Below are positions 1 to 10,200 of a stretch of 64,000 nt of DNA, piece after piece. Numbering within the stretch: the stretch's first letter is position 1; each line of letters begins with the position of its first letter. The notes under the pieces were generated by a model, which saw nothing but the letters and a program-made list of their open reading frames with translations, was not told the origin of the DNA and made no database searches. Source of the DNA: Scytalidium lignicola (lineage: Eukaryota > Ascomycota > Leotiomycetes); assembly GCA_002812745.2 (NCBI GenBank), contig NCSJ02000082.1:81160-145159 (forward strand), given 5' to 3'. Made by a program: the position numbers and the translations under genes.

Positions 1-484
1 AAAAAGTGAAAATGGCCCATAGAACTTCGAGGGTAGGGACGAGAATTGACGGCCGCACCTTGGTCACCAATATCACGGCAGGTAATTGGCTGATAACGTA
101 GCCCGAGGTAAAAACGTTTCCCATGTAAGTGAGCTGACTGCCACCCATATTTATAGATTCCTTCATGCCTGATACATAGGCGTTGTTGAGGTTGGCTTGG
201 TCCAGATTCTTGCAGAAATATCCCAGGCATCCATAGGTAAGAAGGAAGAAATCTAGCTTGAAGAGAAAGAGCTTCTCTTCCTTTGACTTGTCAGGATCAT
301 CCCAAACATACCTCTGCACTGATCGGCCAAAGCGAAGTATGGCTCCCCAGGCTCCAGGTTTTTGCCATGCTGCCAAAGGCTTTTCTACCTCATTTTGAGG
401 TGTGGAGGTAGAGTCGACATCTTCAAAGGCCGCAGTCTTTGAATTCACCCATTCCTCACTCTTGTGGCTAGTAATGTCTGCCAT
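1..484 (-). CDS. MFS transporter, allantoate/pantothenate permease type (5' part only)
   Basis: The minus strand reads without a stop from an ATG at 482-484 to the window edge, giving the first 161 residues of a transporter. A hydrophilic N-terminus of about 70 residues leads into a first membrane segment (around LFKLDFFLLTYGCLGYF) followed by KNLDQANLNNAYVSGM. That combination is typical of the anion:cation symporter group of the major facilitator superfamily, the fungal Dal5/Fen2/Liz1-like permeases, which import allantoate, pantothenate, nicotinate or similar organic anions across the plasma membrane. A second membrane stretch (YVISQLPAVILV) is also seen. No intron is needed in the visible part. 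The rest of the protein lies outside the window, so the substrate cannot be assigned. It is divergent from the oxygenase gene at 1865. Confidence 0.8.
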   Translation of the reverse strand, partial: MADITSHKSEEWVNSKTAAFEDVDSTSTPQNEVEKPLAAWQKPGAWGAILRFGRSVQRYVWDDPDKSKEEKLFLFKLDFFLLTYGCLGYFCKNLDQANLNNAYVSGMKESINMGGSQLTYMGNVFTSGYVISQLPAVILVTKVRPSILVPTLEVLWAIFTF

Positions 485-1864
485 TTTACCGTGATGCTTC
501 AGCAGTTGATGGGGTGTATCGTTGTTGGGAGGAGCTATGCAAAGTTGTGTATATTACCAAGTAGTAAGGTGCTATCAAATAGAAATCCATGACTCTCTTA
601 CTCTGCAGGTTCGAGTGTCCCTCTGTGAAGTGTCTAATTGCGCAATTTCGACATCAGTTCCGCCATCACACTCTTTGATAGTTCCATACTATAGAGAAAA
701 CCCCATGGTCGTGGGCCACAGTAGTTGTCACACTCCTGCTATGATGATTAGTCGCAGTAGCTGTGCTCCGTGTATCGGCGGCAATAACAATGCGTGCTAC
801 AGGAGAAGCAGGCCATTCTCTGGATTTGTAAGCTCTTGGATCTTGCCCACGTTGAGCTAAACTTCGTGGCGGTAGAAACGTTTCGTAAACTGATTCCCAT
901 ATTGTGGAACACGCTGGCCTGCCTGAGTCAGGTTCAAAGCTACTGAACAGGGTGAGTTTGTCCTGCCTGTCTTCAAATCCCATAACAGCAGCCATTTGCT
1001 CTCTCTTCATTGGTTGCTAACCCTTTCATGTCACAACGCTGGCCTTAGAGCAAATCCGAGACACCGATTCTAATATATGCATAGCAGCGTTGGGTTGCAA
1101 TCAAACCAGGGGCCTGGTAGCCGGTGCAAGGATTTCATCCCCGGTCTAGATTTTAACATCCAACGTAGAAGGATGTTGAATAAAAACGATTTGCATCTCG
1201 CTATCTGGGTCATATCTCGGTAGCTTCTATCAAACATAAATGACTTAAAAGCTTAATTGGAAGTTACTTTGTCATGACTGATTGGGACTACTAAAAACGT
1301 GCAGCCTTTCGTGAGGCTATTCATTAATTGCGAAGATCAATCGTAATCGCAAGCTTTCAATCTCTTTTGCTACATCGCAGATGTGGCGACAGTGAGTGAA
1401 CGAATTGGATCGGAGATATGTTGACCCCGCGATAAATTATTTGCAATTTACCGACGAGATTTCGTGATCCGCAACATCATTTGCTGTGCCGTATACCTCA
1501 CCTCATATTCTGCTATCGGGGAGAGTTCTCGATTCGGAGTGCAGGAGTTAAGGAGTTAAGAATTGAGAGAGATTGGATATACTCACCTGCAGCACTTCTG
1601 CACTGTTGCATCCACCGCTGGGTATCTGAGGAACTCCAGGTGTTAGAAGGAGCGGGAAGTCTGGATGACGACATGCGTGCAACGAATGGCGATGGACAAC
1701 CCCTCAGCAAGGCTGACAAACTCATGAGGGGGTTATCAAGGATAGTGGGGTTGCCAGATGATATAGTACTTAAAAAGAGCTGCATTTGAAAGGGTGAATC
1801 GATATAAAAAGGCTCTATCAATTGAATTCCATCCAACGATAGTTTCATAACTATAACCTCAACC
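485..1864. other. Divergent intergenic region
   Basis: This 1.4 kb stretch lies between the head-to-head transporter and oxygenase genes and probably holds both promoters. The open frames in it have no recognisable protein features and overlap on opposite strands. I see no RNA gene. Confidence 0.6.
1803..1810 (+). promoter_or_regulatory. TATA box of the oxygenase gene
   Basis: TATAAAAA lies 55 bp upstream of the ATG at 1865. This is a strong TATA match in a region that is otherwise not simply AT-rich. The short spacing implies a leader of only a few tens of bases. The assignment rests on sequence and position only. Confidence 0.5.
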
Positions 1865-3028
1865 ATGTCTGCTACTCTTGTCCAGACTTCAGCCGCCGTG
1901 ACTTCCATCCCAGTCGAGGACACGCATAAGTACGACTATGACCGTCTTGAGCGTTACCAACACCCCCCTGAGACCAAGGAAAATCTTCCATGGGCCGAGC
2001 TCGTGACACTCGACCTAGAGGACTTTGATCGTCCAGGTGGAAAGGAAAGGCTGGCTAAGCAACTTGAACACGCCGTCCACCATGTCGGCTTCTTCTATGT
2101 CAAGAATTTCGGCCTCACGCAACAACAAGTAGACGACCAATTCACTCTAGCCAAGCACTTCTTCAAGCTCCCTACCGAGGAAAAGGCCAAATACGAGGTT
2201 GACTATGCCGCTGCTGATTACAACGGATGGCGCCGCAATGGCCGCTCCAAAATTGTCAAGGCGTTTGATAACGTCGAAATTTTCAATATTCCCAAGTTCA
2301 CGGATGATTTCAAGGGCAAGTATGACTATCCAGACCTGCTCAAGGCCCATTGGTCGGAGATTGAGACCTTCTCTCGTGCCTTACATTCAAATGTGGTGCT
2401 TCCGCTCCTCCGACTCTTTGCTATCATCCTGCAGCTTCCAGATGAGGACTACCTCGTCAAACAACACACCTATGATAGGAAGAGTGAAGACCACTTCCGA
2501 TACATGATCTATCACAAGCGTACTCCTGAGGAACATGCTGCAAGCAACAATGGCCTAGGTACAGGACACACCGATCTCGGGACTGTGACGCTCTTGTTCA
2601 GACAGCCAGTCGCAGGACTTCAAATCCTCGGCGAAGATGGAAACTGGACGTATGTCACAGCCCAACCTGGTACAATCACTGTCAACCTCGCAGATACTAT
2701 CTCTCACTTGACAGGTGGATGGCTGAAGAGTTCCGTTCACCGCGTTGTATCGCCTCCCGAGGACCAACGCGAATATGACCGTACCGGTCTTCTATATTTC
2801 GCTCGTCCGCACAATGACACAATCTTGAATCCCATTCTGGACTCTCCAGTGTTGAATTCTGCAGGCGTAGCGTCGCGGTTTGAGAAACCTGTAACGATGG
2901 AGGAATGGGTTAAGGCTAAGCAGACTTTACAACTGAACCCTGAAATCGCAGCTAAGAGATGGGCAGAGAATGGCGATGGTACTGTAGAAGTTCTTGCGGG
3001 ATTCAAAGACCGGAAGTATAAAGAATAA
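1865..3028 (+). CDS. 2-oxoglutarate/Fe(II)-dependent oxygenase, isopenicillin N synthase-like
   Basis: An intronless 387-residue protein. The N-terminal DIOX_N-like region (about 45-160) contains HHVGFFYVKNFG. The C-terminal 2OG-FeII oxygenase domain (about 205-320) carries the iron ligands H235 and D237 (GHTDLGTVTLLF) and H292 (SSVHRVV), plus GLQIL at 251-255. Enzymes of this fold oxidise small molecules (hydroxylation, desaturation, ring closure) using Fe(II), usually with 2-oxoglutarate and oxygen. The 2OG-binding Arg-x-Ser is present as R306-T-G, so the arginine is kept but the serine is glycine. The protein has no signal peptide and is probably cytosolic. A TATA box lies 55 bp upstream of the chosen ATG. 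Substrate unknown; the only close neighbour is the divergent MFS permease, which could make a small uptake-and-oxidation pair. Confidence 0.88.
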   Translation: MSATLVQTSAAVTSIPVEDTHKYDYDRLERYQHPPETKENLPWAELVTLDLEDFDRPGGKERLAKQLEHAVHHVGFFYVKNFGLTQQQVDDQFTLAKHFFKLPTEEKAKYEVDYAAADYNGWRRNGRSKIVKAFDNVEIFNIPKFTDDFKGKYDYPDLLKAHWSEIETFSRALHSNVVLPLLRLFAIILQLPDEDYLVKQHTYDRKSEDHFRYMIYHKRTPEEHAASNNGLGTGHTDLGTVTLLFRQPVAGLQILGEDGNWTYVTAQPGTITVNLADTISHLTGGWLKSSVHRVVSPPEDQREYDRTGLLYFARPHNDTILNPILDSPVLNSAGVASRFEKPVTMEEWVKAKQTLQLNPEIAAKRWAENGDGTVEVLAGFKDRKYKE

Positions 3029-4241
3029 CGAGTATTGTGCCTTGTATATGGTAATAGAAACATTGTGTATAACTTCGCGTATTATACTTGACCGATTGTC
3101 ATTTAAAAGTATCATCGTGAAGATTTCAAACGTATCAGCTTGATTCTAATTATTTTGTCAAATTTAGGCAGGGGGGAAAGACTTCACGATAACACATGCG
3201 ATATCATTTGTTCAACAACACAACAAAAATGGTATCACTCAGTTTGACCTCCTGATGATGATTTCGCATACCAAATATATATGCGGTACATATTGCTTCA
3301 GCAGGTTTATTCCTGCCATTGCTTTACACCTAAAGCAGGTCTTTAGAAGCTGAGTTTACCAATAAATTTTTTNGTAAATAGAAATCAAAGAAACTCTGTT
3401 AATAGTAGGACAAATAACAGTAACTTTAACATAAATAAAATATGTAAATTCATAAAGAAAGGACAAGACTTCTGGAATTGATGTGAATTGCTGACATGCT
3501 CCGCAGAACCTCACTTGAGGACAAGGGGCCTAAGAATGTAAGACGAGCCACGTAAACTTGTATAGAAAGAATAGACCTATTCTCTCCTATTGTCGTAAAT
3601 TTTGACCGGAGAGCATGAGCGCTTAGCCATCATAACCATGACGAATATGAGAAGGCAGAACTCTTTGCAACGACTCTCCTTTTGATGTCCTCGCCACAAC
3701 GAATTTTTTTATTACTGCGCCACTCATTGCCGTGTCAGCCATTCATCACGTGAGCGTCATCATTACCCCTCGGAGCGCCGGAGTGCAGTACAGTAAAATT
3801 GCGTATGTGGCCACGAACGATTGAAGGAAGGACGGGATGATCAAAAGATTCCAATACTTAATACAGTATTAATAGTGAACCTGTAACGCCGCTTAACCTC
3901 TGTTCCAATCCTATTTGCAAGTTGTGAATATCTGAGTCGTAGATCAAACCAAGGTCGCTTTATTTGGAAACACTAATAATAAGGACCAAGAAGACCAGTT
4001 CTCGGCTGTGTCCGTTCGTTCGCCTGTGAGACGTCTCAATTATCTGCGTAAGCCGATCTTTGGACTGCACATCATCACTTCCTTTCCCAATTTCCCATCT
4101 CACTCATCAACAACGCAACACGAACAGAACTCATTTTCAACAGATACACTCTTCTAATCGATCGCGCTACCCGCTGCCTTTTCATCGGATTACTTTCACG
4201 GGCCTCACTATCTTTTATCCGAACTCCCTCCTCTAGACAAG
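3029..4241. other. Intergenic region and CT-rich leader of the synaptobrevin gene
   Basis: No coding feature is recognisable. A TACAGTA doublet lies at 3786-3795 with a single copy at 3862-3868, and one N is at about 3373 after a T run. From about 4020 the + strand becomes C/T-rich, as in many fungal 5' leaders, and runs into the ATG at 4242. Confidence 0.55.
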
Positions 4242-5129
4242 ATGTCCGACGGTCGCGATGCTCAGTATGATCCTTATATCCCCAGCGGTGGAAATGGTAC
4301 CGCTGGTGCCCAGCCAGGAAGCCAGAGAACTGCTGCCCTGCAAGCTGTAAGTACACTTCTTTATTTGCATATCGCGACAGCGGTGGTTGGTCAAATACAG
4401 CCTTGCCTTTGAGCGACACGGATTTCGCGGGAGCATCCATCAGCATCTACGACTAATCGAGAGGAATCATTCACAATTCCCTCCTGTGACGATATATCAT
4501 CATTCTACGAATGTTCTGAGACTATAGTCGTAGTGAGGAGTGATGCCGAGATGGAATTTGCCATTCAGGAGCCAGGAGAAGGATTGGGACAGATTGTCCG
4601 TCTAACCCTAGGCATCCAACCGCATCACAATGTTTCCAGCCAACAGCGACTCTATCTCACGATGCGACCCATATTTATCTATAATGAAGATATCGTTGTT
4701 TCTGGATGATGAAATTCTACGCGCTTTCTCAACCACCTCAGTCAACCACCCAGAACTGGCTACCTGACTCATCTGATTTAAAACTATGAATCAAAGAGGA
4801 TTACTAACATATTCTCTTTAGCAAATCGATGACACAGTTGGTGTCATGCGCGAGAACATCAACAAAGTCTCGCAGCGTGGTGAACGTCTAGACTCTCTTC
4901 AGGACAAGACCGACAACTTGGCCGAATCAGCCCAAGGCTTCCGAAGAGGTGCCAACCGTGTACGGAAGCAAATGTGGTGGGCAGACATGCGGATGCGGAT
5001 GTGTCTGATTGCAGGCATCATCATTTTGCTTCTTGTCATTATCATCCCTTCTGGTAAGTGTCGCACCGTGTTCTTGGCATCAAAAGCAGCTAACAGGAGT
5101 TTTTTCAGTTGTCGCAACAAGACATTAAA
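4242..5129 (+). CDS. SNC1: Synaptobrevin/VAMP R-SNARE (Snc1-like), three exons
   Basis: The spliced product has 118 residues from exons 4242-4346, 4822-5053 and 5110-5129. Intron 1 (475 nt) starts GTAAGT and has a perfect TACTAAC branch near 4802; intron 2 is 56 nt. A short polar N-terminus (1-35) is followed by the R-SNARE helix (about 36-90) with [12 protein letters not shown], the [18 protein letters not shown] heptads with the zero-layer arginine (R54), and the KQMWW juxtamembrane signature. A C-terminal membrane anchor of about 18 residues ([17 protein letters not shown]) and a short luminal tail VVATRH complete it. This is the tail-anchored v-SNARE of secretory vesicles. It pairs with plasma-membrane t-SNAREs in exocytosis at hyphal tips and recycles through endosomes. 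Length and layout match the family. The ATG gives a full N-terminus. Confidence 0.95.
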
Positions 5130-5873
5130 AACTGAACGAAATACCAAATCTGGAGTACAAACAGAGGGAATATCACGAATGAGAAGTATTACTAGTTACT
5201 TGAGCGGCAGAAAGGGCTTGCAATCATTGTTTCTAGCTGCATGAACGCACGGGAACGAGTAACTGGCTCAATTAAAGGGTTTTGAAACTGGAGTTGTCAT
5301 TGTGGTTTTTTTTAGTTGGTTCATTTCAAACGGCGTCACATTTCTGTCGTTGAGAGATGGCCATGTTATGATTTATCTCAGGTCTAAGGAGAGATCATGA
5401 ACGGTGGTTATTGCTCTGTTTTCGATGGAATCTGTATCATGTATGACACTTGGCGGAATTAATGGAGTGGCTTTTATGACGAACTGCATCATATGGTCTA
5501 TGGTCTAAGTGTCTTGACATGACAGTGATTTTAATCAAATTAATAGTACACGGTATCCATGCATGTTCTGATAATATTAGCGATTCAATTGGGATTGTTG
5601 CAGTCAATTGCGCACTGGACAACCCGATTGAAATTATCAGTAATAATTTAACCCCATTCCCTTTATAATTATATTCTCCAATAAAACGGTCCATTGACCC
5701 AAGTAATGTAACGATAGTCATCCACCCAGTTGTTGCTGTCCCCACACAGCCTCGGCACAAACTGAACCTCCCACTTCATCTCACCGATACCGTATCCTAC
5801 AAATCAAATCACAGCACAGAGAAAGTGGATCACTTTCGAACAATGTGATTGGAATTGGAATCAAAACAAAATA
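5130..5873. other. Intergenic region, no gene seen
   Basis: This holds the 3' flank of the synaptobrevin gene and the promoter of the isomerase gene. It is AT-rich between about 5330 and 5700. Frames on the minus strand have no protein-like character. Confidence 0.55.
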
Positions 5874-7206
5874 ATGTCGAGAAGTACAATCCGCCCATTA
5901 CATCTCAACGTATCCAATGCCTCATCAGCATCATTGAGATACCATCCTCGCGCCATCACCCCTCCTTTCTCGCTTCAACGGAGCCTCTCGTCCCAAGCTG
6001 CGGTAAAAAAGAAGCAGAACCGCCTTCCAGCATCCTACTACCGCGGTGGCACATCCCGCGCCATCTTCTTCCAGCCAAAAGACTTACCCCCAAACCGCGC
6101 AGACTGGGCCCCGATCTTCCTTGGAGTCCTAGGCTCGCCGGACCCAAATGGACGACAGCTTGACGGCTTAGGTGGGGGTATATCCAGTCTCTCGAAGATA
6201 TGCGTGGTAGGACCTAGCAGTCGCGAGGATGCCGACGTGGATTACACGTTTGCGGCTATTGGAGTGAAGGATAATGAGGTGGATTACTCGAGCAATTGCG
6301 GGAATATGACAAGTGCGGTTGGGGCATTTGCAGTTGACTCGGGACTATTTGATGTTGATTGTCCTTCTGGAAAGGAGGAGAGAGATGTCACTGTGAGGGT
6401 ACATAATACCAATACCGGGAAGATTATACACTCTACGTTTCCTGTGGCAGATGGGGAGGCTGTTGCGGATGGAGACTTTGCTATTGATGGTGTGGCGGGC
6501 ACCGCAGCGAGAGTTAAATTGGCGTTTATCAGCCCAGCGTAAGTAATGGCTGTGGTGTTTTGTGACTCTAGGTTTTGGGGTGGTGATATCTAACAATTTT
6601 CAAAGTGGCTCAAAAACTGGAAAACTGCTGCCCACAGGGAACATCACAGATATCATTGACGACGTCAAGGCTACTTGCATCGACGCTGGTAATCCTTGCG
6701 TCTTTATCAGCTCCAAGAGCGTTGGTGTAGATGGACGAATCCTCCCGGATGAGGTAGAAGCACACCCTACTTTGCTCACACAGCTCGATTCCATTCGTAG
6801 GAAAGCGGCTGTGGCAATGGGAATCTCCAAAGATGAGGCCTCGACACCAGGCTCCATTCCCAAGATTGCAATGATCTCACCTGCAAAAACATATCTGACG
6901 TTGTCTGGAGAGACACTTCAAGAGAATGAGGTGGATCTGGTGGTCAGGGCATTATCTGTTGGACAACCTCATCGAGCAGTACCTATCACAGTGGCTATGG
7001 CAATTGCTGCAGCCGCTAATGTGAAAGGATCTGTAGTAAATGATGTTGTGTCTGAGAATAGAGCTGATACCGAGGGCATTACTTTAGGGCACTCGAGTGG
7101 GAGAATAGTGGTTAGCGCTGAGTTTAACGACAAGGGAGAGTTAACCCAGGCCACTGTTTTCAGGACTGCCAGGAGAATTATGGAAGGGATGGTCTTCTGG
7201 AAATGA
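5874..7206 (+). CDS. PrpF-family isomerase (methylaconitate/oxalomesaconate-type), mitochondrial
   Basis: Two exons, 5874-6538 and 6606-7206, are joined by a 67-nt intron (GTAAGT, branch TCTAAC, acceptor AAAG) to give 421 residues. The join restores the family motif PAGSKTGKLLPTG, which supports the splice. Other PrpF signatures are YYRGGTSRA (about 55-63), SSLSKI, NCGNMTSAVGAFAVD with the conserved cysteine C142, and the C-terminal LGHSSGRIVVSAEF. Proteins of this diaminopimelate-epimerase-like fold move double bonds or isomerise tricarboxylic intermediates such as 2-methylaconitate or 4-oxalomesaconate. The first 50 residues are rich in R, S and H without acids, including RSLSSQAAVKKK, as in a mitochondrial presequence. 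A role beside the methylcitrate cycle is plausible, but no partner gene is nearby and the substrate is unproven. Confidence 0.88.
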
Positions 7207-10200
7207 AAATCCGTTAGCAGGAGTTATTGTGGTTACAATCTGAGCAAATGTAATATCCAGAATAATATCCCTTAATGTGGCTAGATGAATTCTTGCCACA
7301 AGGGTTTATGGTGTAATGAGCATTCTGAAATGATGAAGAAGACTTAGAAGGATATGGTAAAGATAGGTATTCTTGAGAAATATTCGAAGGGTTTAAAATT
7401 AGAGCTTGGTACGACAAGAGTTAGTCGTGTAACAAAACTTTTGGCCACTCTTGAGATAAATTGAAGAGAGAATATCCTCATGTGTATATATTCAAGAAAA
7501 CAGCTCACTAGCCTTGGAAGAACAACACTCTTTCCATATTCCGGTCTCCGGTAACATCACATGCTCTCTAACTCTCAACAATTTATGATTTTCGAAAACA
7601 TGAACGCCCAAATGGCCTGTAATCAAATATCGCGAGAACTGAGCTTTTGTTTTATATTATTAAATGACTTCACCAAGCACTCACCAAGCCCTCGAGGCTG
7701 AGTCCGGTTATCCAATGCGAAGTTTTTCCAATAACGCAGACAATATGCTATTTCTCAGTCATAATATCTTCGTACCATGACTAAATATTCCAGTGTCAAT
7801 TTTAAGAATAACTAATCGAGTTAAGAGTTTTATACTCCTGTTCGGTATCTCATGAAAATATATGTTATCACAACTAAATTTTCTACTGCTCTTTGACTAC
7901 ACATATAACAAACAACCCAGCTCCAAGGCGAATAGTAGAAACTCCGATATCGTTGATAAAATATATAAAACTAGTGATCGATGTGAAGATAAGTTACTAG
8001 GAATAAATAATCTTCTATATAGGATATGAGAAAAGTATATGACTACATAAATGTTCGCGGTTCTAGATCTGCGCCTGTTCCAAACCATTTAGCATCTTCC
8101 CTCTCTGATATTAATTATATATTCTCATCTCATTAACCAGATAGAAATGTCTTTGATATAAGCGTGACCGAACGATCGAATACCACTGTCTCTTAAGCCA
8201 ATTTCTCTCAACTCACATCTTTCATTCTGTTGCTTAAATTTAATTTCTCTCCATGTCTCTTTATTCACTGAGATTGAAAGCATAGTGGATTATAATATCG
8301 TTATATATATTCTATATCTGTCAACTTTAAAGTGACAGGATATCAATGTACCTAGCGATGTACCTAACAATTACCAGTTAAAAGTAGAATCATTAATAGA
8401 ATTGAGATGATATGAAACAAGTCTAAGCGGTTTCGACCATGGAATGTTCGGATTCACAGTGGGTATGGGCTCCTCGTCCTTGTACTGGAACTGCAGCTGT
8501 CAATGCCCCCGAGTGGATATAATTTGCCTTGTCTGGAACCATTACCTCATCCTCTGGACTAACTTGCAACCCCAACTCTCACTATCACAATAACCAACCA
8601 TTGAATGATGCAGGTAATCGGGTTCAAATTCCACCTGCTCTGGCGTCTATTCCAGTTCAACAGTCATCCACTCGCAAATTGCGGTCTCGCCGTCTATCGG
8701 ATCAGAAGCTAGGATTGCAGTAGTGTGGAATGAAATTTATCGAACAGCATCATGTCTTTTGGGAGAAAATGTCAAGTATTTTCAATGCTAAATGGGAGCA
8801 GGAACAGCGACCCAACAATGAGGATTCTTGACTAACATTACCTCTCAATTGCGAGAAATTATGCACAACCAAGAATGCTAAAGCTAAGCTGGTAGATATT
8901 TACCTTTATTGATGACGTGTAGAAGTGAGAGGGATGATATATTCAAACATGACATATCCGTGAGAAATTTAAACGACATAATCAGACAGATCTTGTATAG
9001 GATAGCACAATGCAGATGAAGAGGTGCTGGACCAAATATCTACTGAATACAGAAAAACTCTATCGTCATTGGAGTATAGATGAACTAGAGAATACAATAC
9101 TTGCTTAATCACCGTCACAACCAGAGACAAGAATGACGTACGATCTTCTATGGTAGATGTAACCACAGGCTCGGGATTGTCTACAGCAAAGGACCAGATT
9201 GCAGCCTCCGGAGCAGCTTTCCTTTCATTTCATTTCCAATAATAGTTCTTAGTTCTTGAATAGAACAAAGAGCAAGGATTTTCATACCATACGGAACAAC
9301 AAAATGACGAAAATAAATCGAAGACAAAGAAAAGGAAGATAAAAACAAAAAAGATGCTACTCAAATTATTTATACCAATTAGAACCTCCTTAACCAGATC
9401 CATCTATTACTTTAAGACATGTTAAAGTTATTTGATTGACAGCACCACCATAGCACCCAAACCCATCAAAGGTGATGACGGTAAACTTCTGAAAGTGAAC
9501 CAACATCAGCGGCAGTCTGTGTTAAATGTCTTAAAGGAAGCGTCAAAGCGAATAGCGGTCTAGGAAAACTAAATCCGTTACACCCCAAATGTTCCGAATT
9601 TGGTAACATTCAGCTCAATCTGTAGGGTACCATCTCAGGGTTCATTAAAAAAGCAATCCTTCTGAGACAAAAAGGAACAACGAATTGAAAAAGGTGAGAG
9701 ACCTTGTCTCACTTAGCAAAGCTTTAAGTGGCATGTAGATTCATGATTCTTCAATGCCACGATGCACATGGTAGGTACACAGAAGCATATCCACTTGAAA
9801 GGCTGGGAATGTACAGTACATTCTATGTATTTTCGGTATCCAGTGTTTTATATCCATTATATCATCCGAGGCGAAGGTTTTAACTCGCTCAAATAATCAG
9901 GTAATAGCGCAGTGCCCAATCTGATGGATGCAGATGCGTTAAGCATTACGGCTGATTTAAGTGGACGATTCACCATGCGAACGGCAGTAAACGAGGGTGG
10001 TGACAGGGCAAGCCAAGTTGAACACGAGATCCTATGAATAGGATTTGTAACATGAATGGACGGGAATAAAGCCACGATTGTTTAGCTACAAGCTTGAAGA
10101 TTTTGAGGATAACCGTGGGGTTTGTTTGGCTTGTACAAATAATCCTTCAACGCAAAGGAGGTGCGACGTCTTGATAGTGGAGTTGTGGGCCATTGGAGGG

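Noticed and set aside
8600..8660. GGTTCAAATTCC resembling a tRNA T-arm
   Set aside because: Flanking bases do not form the other stems; judged chance.
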